Shown: piece after piece, positions 45,442-53,930 of the stretch
Layout: each line of letters opens with the position of its first letter
Position numbering within the stretch: the stretch's first letter is position 1
Source: Cellulophaga lytica DSM 7489
GTDB taxonomy: Bacteria; Bacteroidota; Bacteroidia; Flavobacteriales; Flavobacteriaceae
Reading direction: 5' to 3'
Length of the DNA stretch: 64,000 nucleotides
Assembly: GCF_000190595.1 (NCBI RefSeq)
Contig: NC_015167.1
Coordinates: forward strand, 2,035,501-2,099,500
Translations under genes and position numbers: made by a program
The notes under the pieces: generated by a model
The model's database searches: none
What the model was told of the DNA's origin: nothing
The model's input: only the letters and a program-made list of their open reading frames with translations

Positions 45442-48400
45442 ATGTCATCAAACAAAAAATATTGGAAAAGCGAAGCGGAGTTAAATCCTAACGATTCCAT
45501 TGTTGAGGCGCTAAAACAGAACGAATTTGTTCAGGAGATTCCTGTTGAAGATTTCTTAGGTGATAAGGAAGGTTTAGCGAGTAGTTCTACTAATAGGAGG
45601 GATTTCTTAAAGTATGTAGGTTTTAGTACTGCTGCTGCAACAATGGCTGCTTGTGAAGGGCCTGTTGTAAAATCAATACCTTATGTTGTTCAGCCAGATC
45701 AAATTATTCCTGGTGTTGCTAATTATTATGCAACAACAATAGCAGATGGTTTTGACTTTGCAAGTGTTTTGGTAAAAACTCGTGAGGGTAGGCCAATAAA
45801 AATTGAAAATAATACAGATGCTAAGGTAAACGGGTCTGCAAATGCTCGTGTGCAAGCTTCTGTTTTGTCATTATATGATAGTAAAAGATTGCAAGGTCCT
45901 TTGGCTAAAGGAGAGGCTGTAGAGTGGTCTGCTTTAGATGCTGCGGTAAAATCAAAACTTACTGCGTTAAAAGGTTCTGGTAAACAAATAGCATTGTTAA
46001 CGCAAACTTACGCTAGTCCGTCTACTTCTAGATTGATTGCTGAGTTTAAGGGTGTTTACGGTGAAAATGTAAATCATGTTACTTATGATGCTATTTCTGC
46101 TGATGCTGCTTTAAATGCTTTTGAAGAAAAGTATGGTGAAAGAGCGTTGGCTGATTATGACTTTGAAAAAGCTGAGTTAATTGTTTCTTTTGGAGCAGAT
46201 TTTCTTGGTGATTGGCAAGGTGGTGGATATGACAGTGGATATTCTGCTGGTCGTGTTCCAAAAAATGGTAAAATGTCAAGGCACATCCAGTTTGAGGCAA
46301 ATATGTCATTAACTGGTGCTAATGCAGATAAAAGAGTTTTGTTAACTCCTACGCAACAAAAAATTGCTTTAGCTAAATTTTATGCTAAAGTGATGAATGT
46401 GTCTGTAGGAGGTGAGTTACCTGCTGCTGCAGAAAAGGCTGTTTTGGCTGCTGCAGAAGAGTTTGAAAAGGCTAAAGGTAAGGCTGTTGTTGTTACGGGG
46501 CTAGATGATAAAGATGCGCAAGCAGTTGTTTTAGCAATTAATGAGAAGCAAGCAAGTGTTGCTTTTGATGCTAAAGCTCCAAAATATGTAAGACAAGGTA
46601 ATGCTAAAGCTGTTGCTAAATTAGTAGCAGATATGAAAGCTGGTAAAGTAGGTGCACTTATTATGGATGGTGTAAACCCTGCTTATACAATGCCAAATGC
46701 AACTGAGTTTACAGATGCGTTGTCTAAGGTAGATTTGTCTGTTGCTTTTTCGCAAAGTAATAATGAGACTGTAGCTGTTTCTTCTTATGCTGCTGCTGCT
46801 CCTAATTACTTAGAGTCTTGGGGTGATGTTCAAATTAAAAAAGGACATTACGCATTAATGCAGCCAACAATTAAAGAAATTTTTGATACGCGTCAGTTCC
46901 AATCATCATTATTAGTGTGGATGGGTTCTGATAAAACGTATTATGATTATATTAAGGAAACTTGGAGTTCTTCTATATTAGGAGAAGGGAAGTGGAACCA
47001 GGCATTACATGATGGTGTTTATAAAGCTCCTTCAACTATTATAGATGTTGTAGAGGAAACTGTAGCTTCAATTGTTTCTGAAGAAGAGCCAATAGTATCG
47101 TCTCTTGTAGACTTATCTATGGCGGCTTCAAAATTATCTAAAGCATCTTCATCTGGTATGGAGTTAGCTTTGTACTCTAAAGTAGGTATGGGTGATGGTC
47201 AGCAGGCTAATAATCCATGGTTGCAAGAGTTTCCAGATCCAATTACAAGAGTTTCTTGGGATAATTACGTTACTGTATCTAAAGCTGATGCTGAAAAGTT
47301 AGGTCTTGTTAATGATCATGTTGCTAACGGAGGTTTAGATGGTAGTAAAGTAAATCTTAAAGTAGGAAATGTTGAGTTAAAAGAAGTTCCAGTAATTATT
47401 CAGCCTGGTCAGGCTTCTGGTTCTGTAGGGCTTTCTTTTGGCTATGGAAGAAAAGCTGGTTTACAAGCAGAAATGCAAACTGGTGTTAATGCGTATGCAT
47501 TATATCAAGGAGGTGTTTCTAATCAATCTGTATCCGTGTCTAAAGCAGAAGGTATGCATGAGTTTGCTTGTGTACAGCTTCATAAGACATTAATGGGTAG
47601 AGGTGATATAATCAAAGAAACTACATTAGAAATTTTTAATACTAAAGATCATGCAGAATGGAATCCTGTTCCTAAAGTATCTTTAGATCATAACGAAGTG
47701 GACGCTGTTTCAGTTAGTCTTTGGGATGATTTTGATCGCTCTGTTGGTCATCACTTTAACTTGTCAATAGATTTAAATGCATGTACTGGTTGTGGAGCTT
47801 GTGTTATAGCTTGTCACGCAGAAAATAACGTGCCTGTTGTTGGTAAGGATGAAGTGCGTAAGTCTAGAGATATGCACTGGTTGCGTATAGATAGATATTA
47901 TTCTTCTGAAGATACGTTTGAAGGAGATAATGTTAAGAAAGATGAATTTGATGGTTTAACTGGAGATAAGGGTTCTTTAGGTGGATTTGGTGAGTTGGAA
48001 GATCCTTCTGCTAATCCTCAAGTAGCTTTTCAGCCAGTAATGTGTCAGCACTGTAATCACGCTCCATGTGAAACAGTTTGTCCTGTTGCTGCAACGTCTC
48101 ACAGTAGACAAGGTCAAAACCATATGGCGTATAACAGATGTGTTGGTACAAGATATTGTGCAAATAACTGTCCGTATAAAGTACGTCGTTTTAACTGGTT
48201 CTTGTATAATAACAATGACGAGTTTAATTACCATATGAATAACGATTTAGGTAAAATGGTAATTAACCCAGATGTAAATGTTCGTTCTCGTGGAGTAATG
48301 GAGAAATGCTCTATGTGTATTCAAATGACTCAAAAGTCTATTTTAGATGCTAAGAGAGACGGACGCACAGTAAAAGATAGTGAATTCCAAACAGCTTGTT

Positions 48401-48567
48401 CTGCTGCATGTAGTAGTGGTGCAATGGTATTTGGAGATGTAAATGATAAAGAAAGTGAAGTTGCTGAGTTAAAAGAAAGCAACCGTATGTATCATTTATT
48501 AGAGCACATTGGTACAAAGCCAAATGTTTTCTATCATGTTAAAGTGAGAAATACACAAGAATCATAA
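45442..48567 (+). CDS. actB: Alternative complex III iron-sulfur/molybdopterin-like subunit ActB
   Basis: A 1041-residue periplasmic subunit. A twin-arginine motif NRRDFLKYVGF (51-61) and lipobox-like MAAC (C71) suggest Tat export and lipid anchoring after an unusually long N-terminal stretch. The middle (about 75-720) is a molybdopterin-oxidoreductase-like fold, which in this complex is known to lack the cofactor. The C-terminal part is a ferredoxin-type domain with cysteine clusters CTGCGACVIAC, CQHCNHAPCETVC, CVGTRYCANNC and CSMC, enough for four clusters. Follows actA after 35 bases. Confidence 0.95.
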   Translation: MSSNKKYWKSEAELNPNDSIVEALKQNEFVQEIPVEDFLGDKEGLASSSTNRRDFLKYVGFSTAAATMAACEGPVVKSIPYVVQPDQIIPGVANYYATTIADGFDFASVLVKTREGRPIKIENNTDAKVNGSANARVQASVLSLYDSKRLQGPLAKGEAVEWSALDAAVKSKLTALKGSGKQIALLTQTYASPSTSRLIAEFKGVYGENVNHVTYDAISADAALNAFEEKYGERALADYDFEKAELIVSFGADFLGDWQGGGYDSGYSAGRVPKNGKMSRHIQFEANMSLTGANADKRVLLTPTQQKIALAKFYAKVMNVSVGGELPAAAEKAVLAAAEEFEKAKGKAVVVTGLDDKDAQAVVLAINEKQASVAFDAKAPKYVRQGNAKAVAKLVADMKAGKVGALIMDGVNPAYTMPNATEFTDALSKVDLSVAFSQSNNETVAVSSYAAAAPNYLESWGDVQIKKGHYALMQPTIKEIFDTRQFQSSLLVWMGSDKTYYDYIKETWSSSILGEGKWNQALHDGVYKAPSTIIDVVEETVASIVSEEEPIVSSLVDLSMAASKLSKASSSGMELALYSKVGMGDGQQANNPWLQEFPDPITRVSWDNYVTVSKADAEKLGLVNDHVANGGLDGSKVNLKVGNVELKEVPVIIQPGQASGSVGLSFGYGRKAGLQAEMQTGVNAYALYQGGVSNQSVSVSKAEGMHEFACVQLHKTLMGRGDIIKETTLEIFNTKDHAEWNPVPKVSLDHNEVDAVSVSLWDDFDRSVGHHFNLSIDLNACTGCGACVIACHAENNVPVVGKDEVRKSRDMHWLRIDRYYSSEDTFEGDNVKKDEFDGLTGDKGSLGGFGELEDPSANPQVAFQPVMCQHCNHAPCETVCPVAATSHSRQGQNHMAYNRCVGTRYCANNCPYKVRRFNWFLYNNNDEFNYHMNNDLGKMVINPDVNVRSRGVMEKCSMCIQMTQKSILDAKRDGRTVKDSEFQTACSAACSSGAMVFGDVNDKESEVAELKESNRMYHLLEHIGTKPNVFYHVKVRNTQES

Positions 48568-48599
48568 TTAATTAACGGAACGTAACTAGAACATAAATT

Positions 48600-50339
48600 A
48601 TGGCGTCGCATTACGAAGCACCTATACGAAAACCCCTAGTAATTGGAGATAAAGGATACCACGATGTAACTGTGGATATTGCTGCTCCTGTAGAAGGGAA
48701 AGCAAATAAGCAGTGGTGGATTGTTTTCTCTATTGCATTAATAGCATTCCTTTGGGGAGTTGGTTGTATAATTTACACAGTATCTACAGGTATTGGTACT
48801 TGGGGATTAAATAAAACAGTAGGATGGGCCTGGGATATTACCAACTTTGTATGGTGGGTAGGTATTGGGCACGCAGGAACATTAATTTCTGCAGTACTAT
48901 TGCTTTTTAGACAAAAATGGAGAATGGCAATTAACCGTTCTGCAGAAGCAATGACAATTTTTTCTGTAGTACAAGCAGGTTTATTTCCAATAATACATAT
49001 GGGTCGTCCTTGGTTGGCGTACTGGGTATTACCTATTCCAAACCAATTTGGTTCATTATGGGTAAACTTTAACTCACCTTTATTATGGGATGTATTTGCA
49101 ATTTCTACATACTTATCTGTATCATTAGTTTTCTGGTGGACGGGTCTTTTACCAGATTTTGCAATGTTGCGTGATAGAGCAATTAAGCCGTTTCAGAAAA
49201 AAATATATAGTTTATTAAGTTTCGGGTGGACAGGTAGAGCTAAAGATTGGCAACGTTTTGAAGAGGTTTCTCTTGTTTTAGCTGGTTTGGCAACTCCACT
49301 TGTACTTTCTGTACATACAATTGTATCTTTTGATTTTGCTACATCTGTAATTCCGGGTTGGCATACAACAATATTCCCTCCTTACTTTGTGGCGGGTGCA
49401 ATTTTCTCTGGGTTTGCAATGGTAAACACATTGCTTATAATTATGAGAAAAGTATGTAGTTTAGAAGCTTACATTACAATTCAGCATATAGAATTAATGA
49501 ACATTGTAATTATGATTACTGGTTCTATAGTTGGTTGTGCATACATTACAGAGCTGTTTATGGCTTGGTATTCTGGAGTAGAGTATGAGCAGTATGCATT
49601 TTTAAACAGAGCAACAGGTCCTTACGCTTGGGCATATTGGGCAATGATGTCTTGTAACGTTTTCTCTCCACAGTTTATGTGGTCTAAAAAATTACGTACT
49701 AGTATTATGTTCTCTTTTGCTATATCTATTGTAGTAAACATAGGAATGTGGTTTGAGCGTTTTGTGATTATTGTAACATCATTACACAGAGATTATTTAC
49801 CATCTTCATGGACAATGTTCTCTCCTACATTTGTAGATATAGGTATTTTTATTGGTACAATAGGTTTCTTCTTTGTATTGTTCTTGTTGTATTCTAGAAC
49901 ATTCCCTGTAATAGCTCAGGCAGAAGTTAAATCAATTCTTAAGTCTTCTGGTAGTAAATACAAGAAATTAAGAGATGCTGGTAAACCATTATATACTATG
50001 CCAGAAAAAACAATATATACAAATACGGTTGCTGCAACAGCAGTTCCTGCTGAAGAGGTAGTTGTTAATAATGATGAAGAAAAGGTTTCAGACTTATTAA
50101 GTTCTATAGGTAAGTTTGATGTGGCAACAGATACGCCAGATGACCTTAAGCAGGTTAAAGGTATTGGTCCACAGATGGAACAGACACTAAATCAGATTGG
50201 GATATATAGCTTTGCTCAGGTTAGTAAAATGACTCAGAAAGAGTATGATTTGTTAGATTCTATAACAGGATCTTTCCCAGGAAGAGCACAGAGAGATGAT
50301 TGGGCTGGACAAGCCAAGAACTTAAATAACAATAAATAA
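48600..50339 (+). CDS. actC: Alternative complex III membrane subunit ActC (NrfD-like) with C-terminal helix-hairpin-helix
   Basis: Quinol-binding integral membrane subunit of the NrfD/PsrC type with about ten helices (residues 40-445): WWVGIGHAGTLISAVLLLFRQ, HMGRPWLAYWVLP and the closing FVDIGIFIGTIGFFFVLFLLY are typical. A hydrophilic tail (about 450-579) follows; residues 514-579 carry DDLKQVKGIGPQMEQ and DDWAGQAKNL, a helix-hairpin-helix module like the one appended to ribosomal protein S2 in this window. Such a tail is not needed by NrfD proteins and would face the cytoplasm. Confidence 0.95.
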   Translation: MASHYEAPIRKPLVIGDKGYHDVTVDIAAPVEGKANKQWWIVFSIALIAFLWGVGCIIYTVSTGIGTWGLNKTVGWAWDITNFVWWVGIGHAGTLISAVLLLFRQKWRMAINRSAEAMTIFSVVQAGLFPIIHMGRPWLAYWVLPIPNQFGSLWVNFNSPLLWDVFAISTYLSVSLVFWWTGLLPDFAMLRDRAIKPFQKKIYSLLSFGWTGRAKDWQRFEEVSLVLAGLATPLVLSVHTIVSFDFATSVIPGWHTTIFPPYFVAGAIFSGFAMVNTLLIIMRKVCSLEAYITIQHIELMNIVIMITGSIVGCAYITELFMAWYSGVEYEQYAFLNRATGPYAWAYWAMMSCNVFSPQFMWSKKLRTSIMFSFAISIVVNIGMWFERFVIIVTSLHRDYLPSSWTMFSPTFVDIGIFIGTIGFFFVLFLLYSRTFPVIAQAEVKSILKSSGSKYKKLRDAGKPLYTMPEKTIYTNTVAATAVPAEEVVVNNDEEKVSDLLSSIGKFDVATDTPDDLKQVKGIGPQMEQTLNQIGIYSFAQVSKMTQKEYDLLDSITGSFPGRAQRDDWAGQAKNLNNNK

Positions 50340-50341
50340 TT

Positions 50342-50863
50342 ATGGCATCTAAAGTTATTCACGCATTTTATAATGATGATGATATATTGATGCTCGCTGT
50401 TAAGAAAGTAAAAGCAGCTAAGCATCATATAGAAGAGGTATATTGTCCTTTTCCTGTTCACGGATTAGACAAAGCTATGGGGCTTGCTCCTACCAGAATA
50501 GCCATAACTGCTTTTATTTATGGGTGTATAGGTATCACAATAGCAACTCTTATGATGAATTACATCATGATAGAGGACTGGCCTCAGGATATAGGTGGTA
50601 AACCTAGTTTTAGTTACCTAGAAAATATGCCCGCATTTGTTCCTATTATGTTTGAGCTTACTGTATTCTTTGCAGCACACTTAATGGTTATTACTTTTTA
50701 TATGAGAAGTAAATTATGGCCTTTTAAACAAGCTGAGAATCCAGACGTAAGAACTACTGATGATCTATTTTTAATGGAAATAGAAATTCATGATAATGAA
50801 GAAGAGTTAAAATCTTTATTAGCAGATACAGGAGCAGTAGAAATTAATATTTCAGAAAAATAG
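50342..50863 (+). CDS. actD: Alternative complex III subunit ActD (DUF3341)
   Basis: A 173-residue subunit of the DUF3341 type: cytoplasmic N-terminal domain with EVYCPFPVHGLDKAMGLAPTRI (37-58), two membrane helices (about 57-78 and 98-120, the latter MFELTVFFAAHLMVITFY), and an acidic C-terminus. Starts two bases after the actC stop, so translation is probably coupled. Confidence 0.93.
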   Translation: MASKVIHAFYNDDDILMLAVKKVKAAKHHIEEVYCPFPVHGLDKAMGLAPTRIAITAFIYGCIGITIATLMMNYIMIEDWPQDIGGKPSFSYLENMPAFVPIMFELTVFFAAHLMVITFYMRSKLWPFKQAENPDVRTTDDLFLMEIEIHDNEEELKSLLADTGAVEINISEK

Positions 50864-50877
50864 TCTTAATAATAGTT

Positions 50878-51438
50878 ATGAAGATATTTAAAAATATAGG
50901 TTTGGTTTTAGGAGTTGCTCTTCTTATGGCATCTTGTGCAGATAAGAATAGTCCTAATTACCAGTATATGCCTAATATGTACGAAGCAGTAGGTTATGAA
51001 ACATACCAACAAGTAGATTTTTTACCTAGTGGTATGGAGGCTGCACTGCCAGTAGAGAACACTATTTCTAGAGGTCATATGCCTTACGAGTTTGCAAATG
51101 ATATAGAAGGTAAAGAGTTGGCACGTTTACAAGGTAGCCCATTAGATTCTTTAAAAACTGAAGCTAACCTTGCTAAAGGAAAAGAACTATACGCTATTAA
51201 CTGTGCAATTTGTCACGGAAATAAAGGTGATGGTCAAGGGAACTTGGTGAAGAGAGAAAAAATATTAGGTGTTCCTAGCTATGCAGATGCAGGAAGAAAT
51301 ATTACTGTAGGTAGCACTTACCATACTATTTATTACGGATTAAATTCGATGGGTTCTTACGCTAATCAACTTAATCACGATGAACGTTGGCAAGTTGCAG
51401 AATACGTAATGCAATTGAAACAAGACTTAACTAAATAA
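50878..51438 (+). CDS. actE: Alternative complex III mono-heme cytochrome c subunit ActE
   Basis: A 186-residue periplasmic lipoprotein: signal with lipobox LMASC (C20) followed by ADKNS, then a cytochrome c domain with one heme motif CAICH (about 99-103) in INCAICHGNKGDGQG and a methionine-containing loop GLNSMGSYANQL that can give the sixth ligand. Passes electrons from ActA toward the oxidase or soluble cytochromes. Located 14 bases after actD. Confidence 0.93.
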   Translation: MKIFKNIGLVLGVALLMASCADKNSPNYQYMPNMYEAVGYETYQQVDFLPSGMEAALPVENTISRGHMPYEFANDIEGKELARLQGSPLDSLKTEANLAKGKELYAINCAICHGNKGDGQGNLVKREKILGVPSYADAGRNITVGSTYHTIYYGLNSMGSYANQLNHDERWQVAEYVMQLKQDLTK

Positions 51439-51454
51439 TACATAGATTAAGAAT

Positions 51455-52780
51455 ATGTACACTTTTTCAAACAGACTAAAAATAGCTTCTTTTATATTAA
51501 TGGCTGTTGGTGCTATAGGTATCGCTATAGGTTTTATTACAATGCCTAGTACAGTAGAAGACGCTAAAGAAATTGTAGCAAGTCATAGTGATGGTCATGG
51601 CGATCACCAAGCTGCTGCAGAAACACATAACACTAATGCTCATGGAGAAACTGCTCACGCAGAAGGATATGATAGTAAACATGATGAGCATTTATTACAT
51701 CAATTGCAAAATAAGCCTTGGTCTGCATTGTATGTAGCAGCTTTCTTTTTCTTTATGATAGCATTAGGTGTGTTAGCATTTTATGCAATACAAAGAGCGG
51801 CTCAAGCGGGTTGGTCTCCTTTGTTATTTAGAGTTATGGAAGGTATAACATCTTATATAGTTCCAGGAGGTATAATTGTATTTGTTATTCTTGCAGCTTC
51901 TGTTGCACATATGAACCATTTATTTGTTTGGATGGATGCAGATGTTGTAGCTGAAGATAAATTGTTACAAGGAAAAGCAGGATATTTAAACGGAACTTTC
52001 TTTTTAATTAGAGCTGCTATTTTCTTAGGAGGATGGATTGCTTACAGAACTATATCTCGTAAATTATCTTTAGCGCAAGATGAAGCTGATGATAATACCA
52101 ACTTTGTTAAAAACTTTAGATGGTCTGCAGGTTTCTTAGTATTCTATCTTGTTTCAGAATCTATGATGTCTTGGGATTGGATAATGAGCGTAGATCCACA
52201 CTGGTTTAGTACTTTGTTTGGCTGGTATGTATTTGCTAGTATGTTTGTTTCTGGTATAACAGTTATAGCTATGGTAACAATTTACTTAAAGTCTAAAGGA
52301 TTGTTAGAAGATGTTAATGATAGCCATATTCATGATTTAGCTAAGTTTATGTTTGGTATCAGTATTTTTTGGACATACTTATGGTTTGCTCAGTTTATGC
52401 TTATTTGGTATGCTAATATTCCAGAAGAGGTTACATATTACGTAACAAGAATACAAGATTATAACTTACCGTTCTTTGGAATGATAGCTATGAACTTCTT
52501 GTTCCCATTATTATTGTTAATGAATAGTGATTATAAAAGAGTTAACTGGTTTGTTATTATGGCAGGTGTAGTTATACTTGCAGGTCACTACTTAGATATA
52601 TTTAATATGATTATGCCTGCAACTGTAGGAGATCAATGGTCAATAGGATTATCAGAAATATGTTCTGTATTGTTCTTTGCTGGTTTATTTATCTTTGTTG
52701 TATTTAGAGCCTTGTCAACTGCTCCATTGCAACCAAAAAGGAACCCATTTATTGGCGAAAGCAAGCATTTTCATTATTAA
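51455..52780 (+). CDS. actF: Alternative complex III membrane subunit ActF
   Basis: A 441-residue integral membrane subunit related to the C-terminal half of NrfD-like proteins, about ten helices (for example 10-29, 92-113, 127-150, 179-199, 225-246). Between the first two helices lies a loop (about 42-84) with nine histidines among acidic and small residues (SHSDGHGDH, AHGETAHAEG, KHDEH). MSWDWIMSVDPHWFSTLFGWYVFA is the most conserved segment. Last act gene, followed by coxB after 36 bases. Confidence 0.93.
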   Translation: MYTFSNRLKIASFILMAVGAIGIAIGFITMPSTVEDAKEIVASHSDGHGDHQAAAETHNTNAHGETAHAEGYDSKHDEHLLHQLQNKPWSALYVAAFFFFMIALGVLAFYAIQRAAQAGWSPLLFRVMEGITSYIVPGGIIVFVILAASVAHMNHLFVWMDADVVAEDKLLQGKAGYLNGTFFLIRAAIFLGGWIAYRTISRKLSLAQDEADDNTNFVKNFRWSAGFLVFYLVSESMMSWDWIMSVDPHWFSTLFGWYVFASMFVSGITVIAMVTIYLKSKGLLEDVNDSHIHDLAKFMFGISIFWTYLWFAQFMLIWYANIPEEVTYYVTRIQDYNLPFFGMIAMNFLFPLLLLMNSDYKRVNWFVIMAGVVILAGHYLDIFNMIMPATVGDQWSIGLSEICSVLFFAGLFIFVVFRALSTAPLQPKRNPFIGESKHFHY

Positions 52781-52816
52781 TAAGGAAGTTTACAACAGCA
52801 TAAAATAAATCATACA

Positions 52817-53884
52817 ATGATTACAGTTTTAACTATAACGGTTTTAGTCTTAATAGCCATAGCAATTTGGCAAATGACCAAAATTTTTGAATTGTCGCAA
52901 CTTAGAGCGGCTAAAAATGAAACAGCAACGGATAACGATAACAAAGTTAACGGTTACCTAATGTTTGCTTTCTTAGTATTTATATATGGTATAACAATAT
53001 TTAGTTTCTACAAGTATACTAAAGTATTGTTGCCAGAGTCTGCTTCTGCTCATGGTGCAGAATATGATAGTTTGATGTTTGTATCAATGCTTATTATTTT
53101 CTTTGTACAGACTATTACGCAGTTCCTATTACACTATTTTGCATACAAATACCGTGGGGAAAAAGGAAAGAAAGCGTTGTTTTATGCAGACAATCATAAG
53201 TTAGAGTTTATTTGGACAATTATTCCAGTAATTGTTTTGGCAGGTTTAATCCTTTGGGGGTTATATACTTGGACAAACATTATGGATATTAATGACGAAG
53301 ATGATCCTTTAGTAGTAGAATTATATGCACAACAGTTTAATTGGACTGCTAGGTATGCAGGAGATGATAATGTACTAGGTGAAGCTAATGTTAGAATGAT
53401 TGACATTGATAATGCAAATATTTTAGGTTTAGATGAGTCTGATCCTAACGGGGCAGATGATATTATTGTTAAAGAATTGCATTTGCCAGTAGGTAGAAAA
53501 GTTAATTTTCATATGCGTTCTCAAGATGTATTGCATTCAGCTTATATGCCTCATTTTAGAGCACAAATGAACTGTGTTCCAGGTATGATTACACAATTTT
53601 CATTTACACCAATTAAGACTACAGCAGAAATGCGTCAAGATCCAGATGTAATTGATAAGGTAAAAAGAGCAAATAAAATTAGAGCTGCTAAAGCTGCGGC
53701 CGGAGAGCCAAATAGCGATCCTTGGGAGTATGATTATATTTTACTTTGTAATAAAATTTGTGGTAAATCTCACTACAATATGCAAATGAAAATAATTGTT
53801 GAGACTCAGGAAGAGTATGACAAGTGGATAGCTTCTCAAAAAACTTTTGGTGGCGAAGCTGCAACAGGAGTAGCTGTAAAATAA
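52817..53884 (+). CDS. coxB: Cytochrome c oxidase subunit II
   Basis: Carries the CuA centre that receives electrons from cytochrome c or directly from complex III. Three hydrophobic helices: an extra N-terminal one (2-19) and the canonical hairpin pair at about 52-70 and 87-110, with another hydrophobic stretch near 133-155. The periplasmic cupredoxin domain shows VLHSAYMPHFRAQMNCVPG and the CuA ligands CNKICGKSHYNM near 313-324. A 355-residue length with insertions is usual in Bacteroidota. In the act-cox operon. Confidence 0.95.
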   Translation: MITVLTITVLVLIAIAIWQMTKIFELSQLRAAKNETATDNDNKVNGYLMFAFLVFIYGITIFSFYKYTKVLLPESASAHGAEYDSLMFVSMLIIFFVQTITQFLLHYFAYKYRGEKGKKALFYADNHKLEFIWTIIPVIVLAGLILWGLYTWTNIMDINDEDDPLVVELYAQQFNWTARYAGDDNVLGEANVRMIDIDNANILGLDESDPNGADDIIVKELHLPVGRKVNFHMRSQDVLHSAYMPHFRAQMNCVPGMITQFSFTPIKTTAEMRQDPDVIDKVKRANKIRAAKAAAGEPNSDPWEYDYILLCNKICGKSHYNMQMKIIVETQEEYDKWIASQKTFGGEAATGVAVK

Positions 53885-53930
53885 TTGATTTAAGAAACTA
53901 AGTTAACTAACAAAAATAGAATATCTGATT

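Noticed and set aside
45442-48567. ActB as a molybdenum enzyme
   Set aside because: The fold resembles molybdopterin oxidoreductases, but the gene order and the C-terminal iron-sulfur clusters identify the alternative complex III subunit, which is known not to carry the cofactor.
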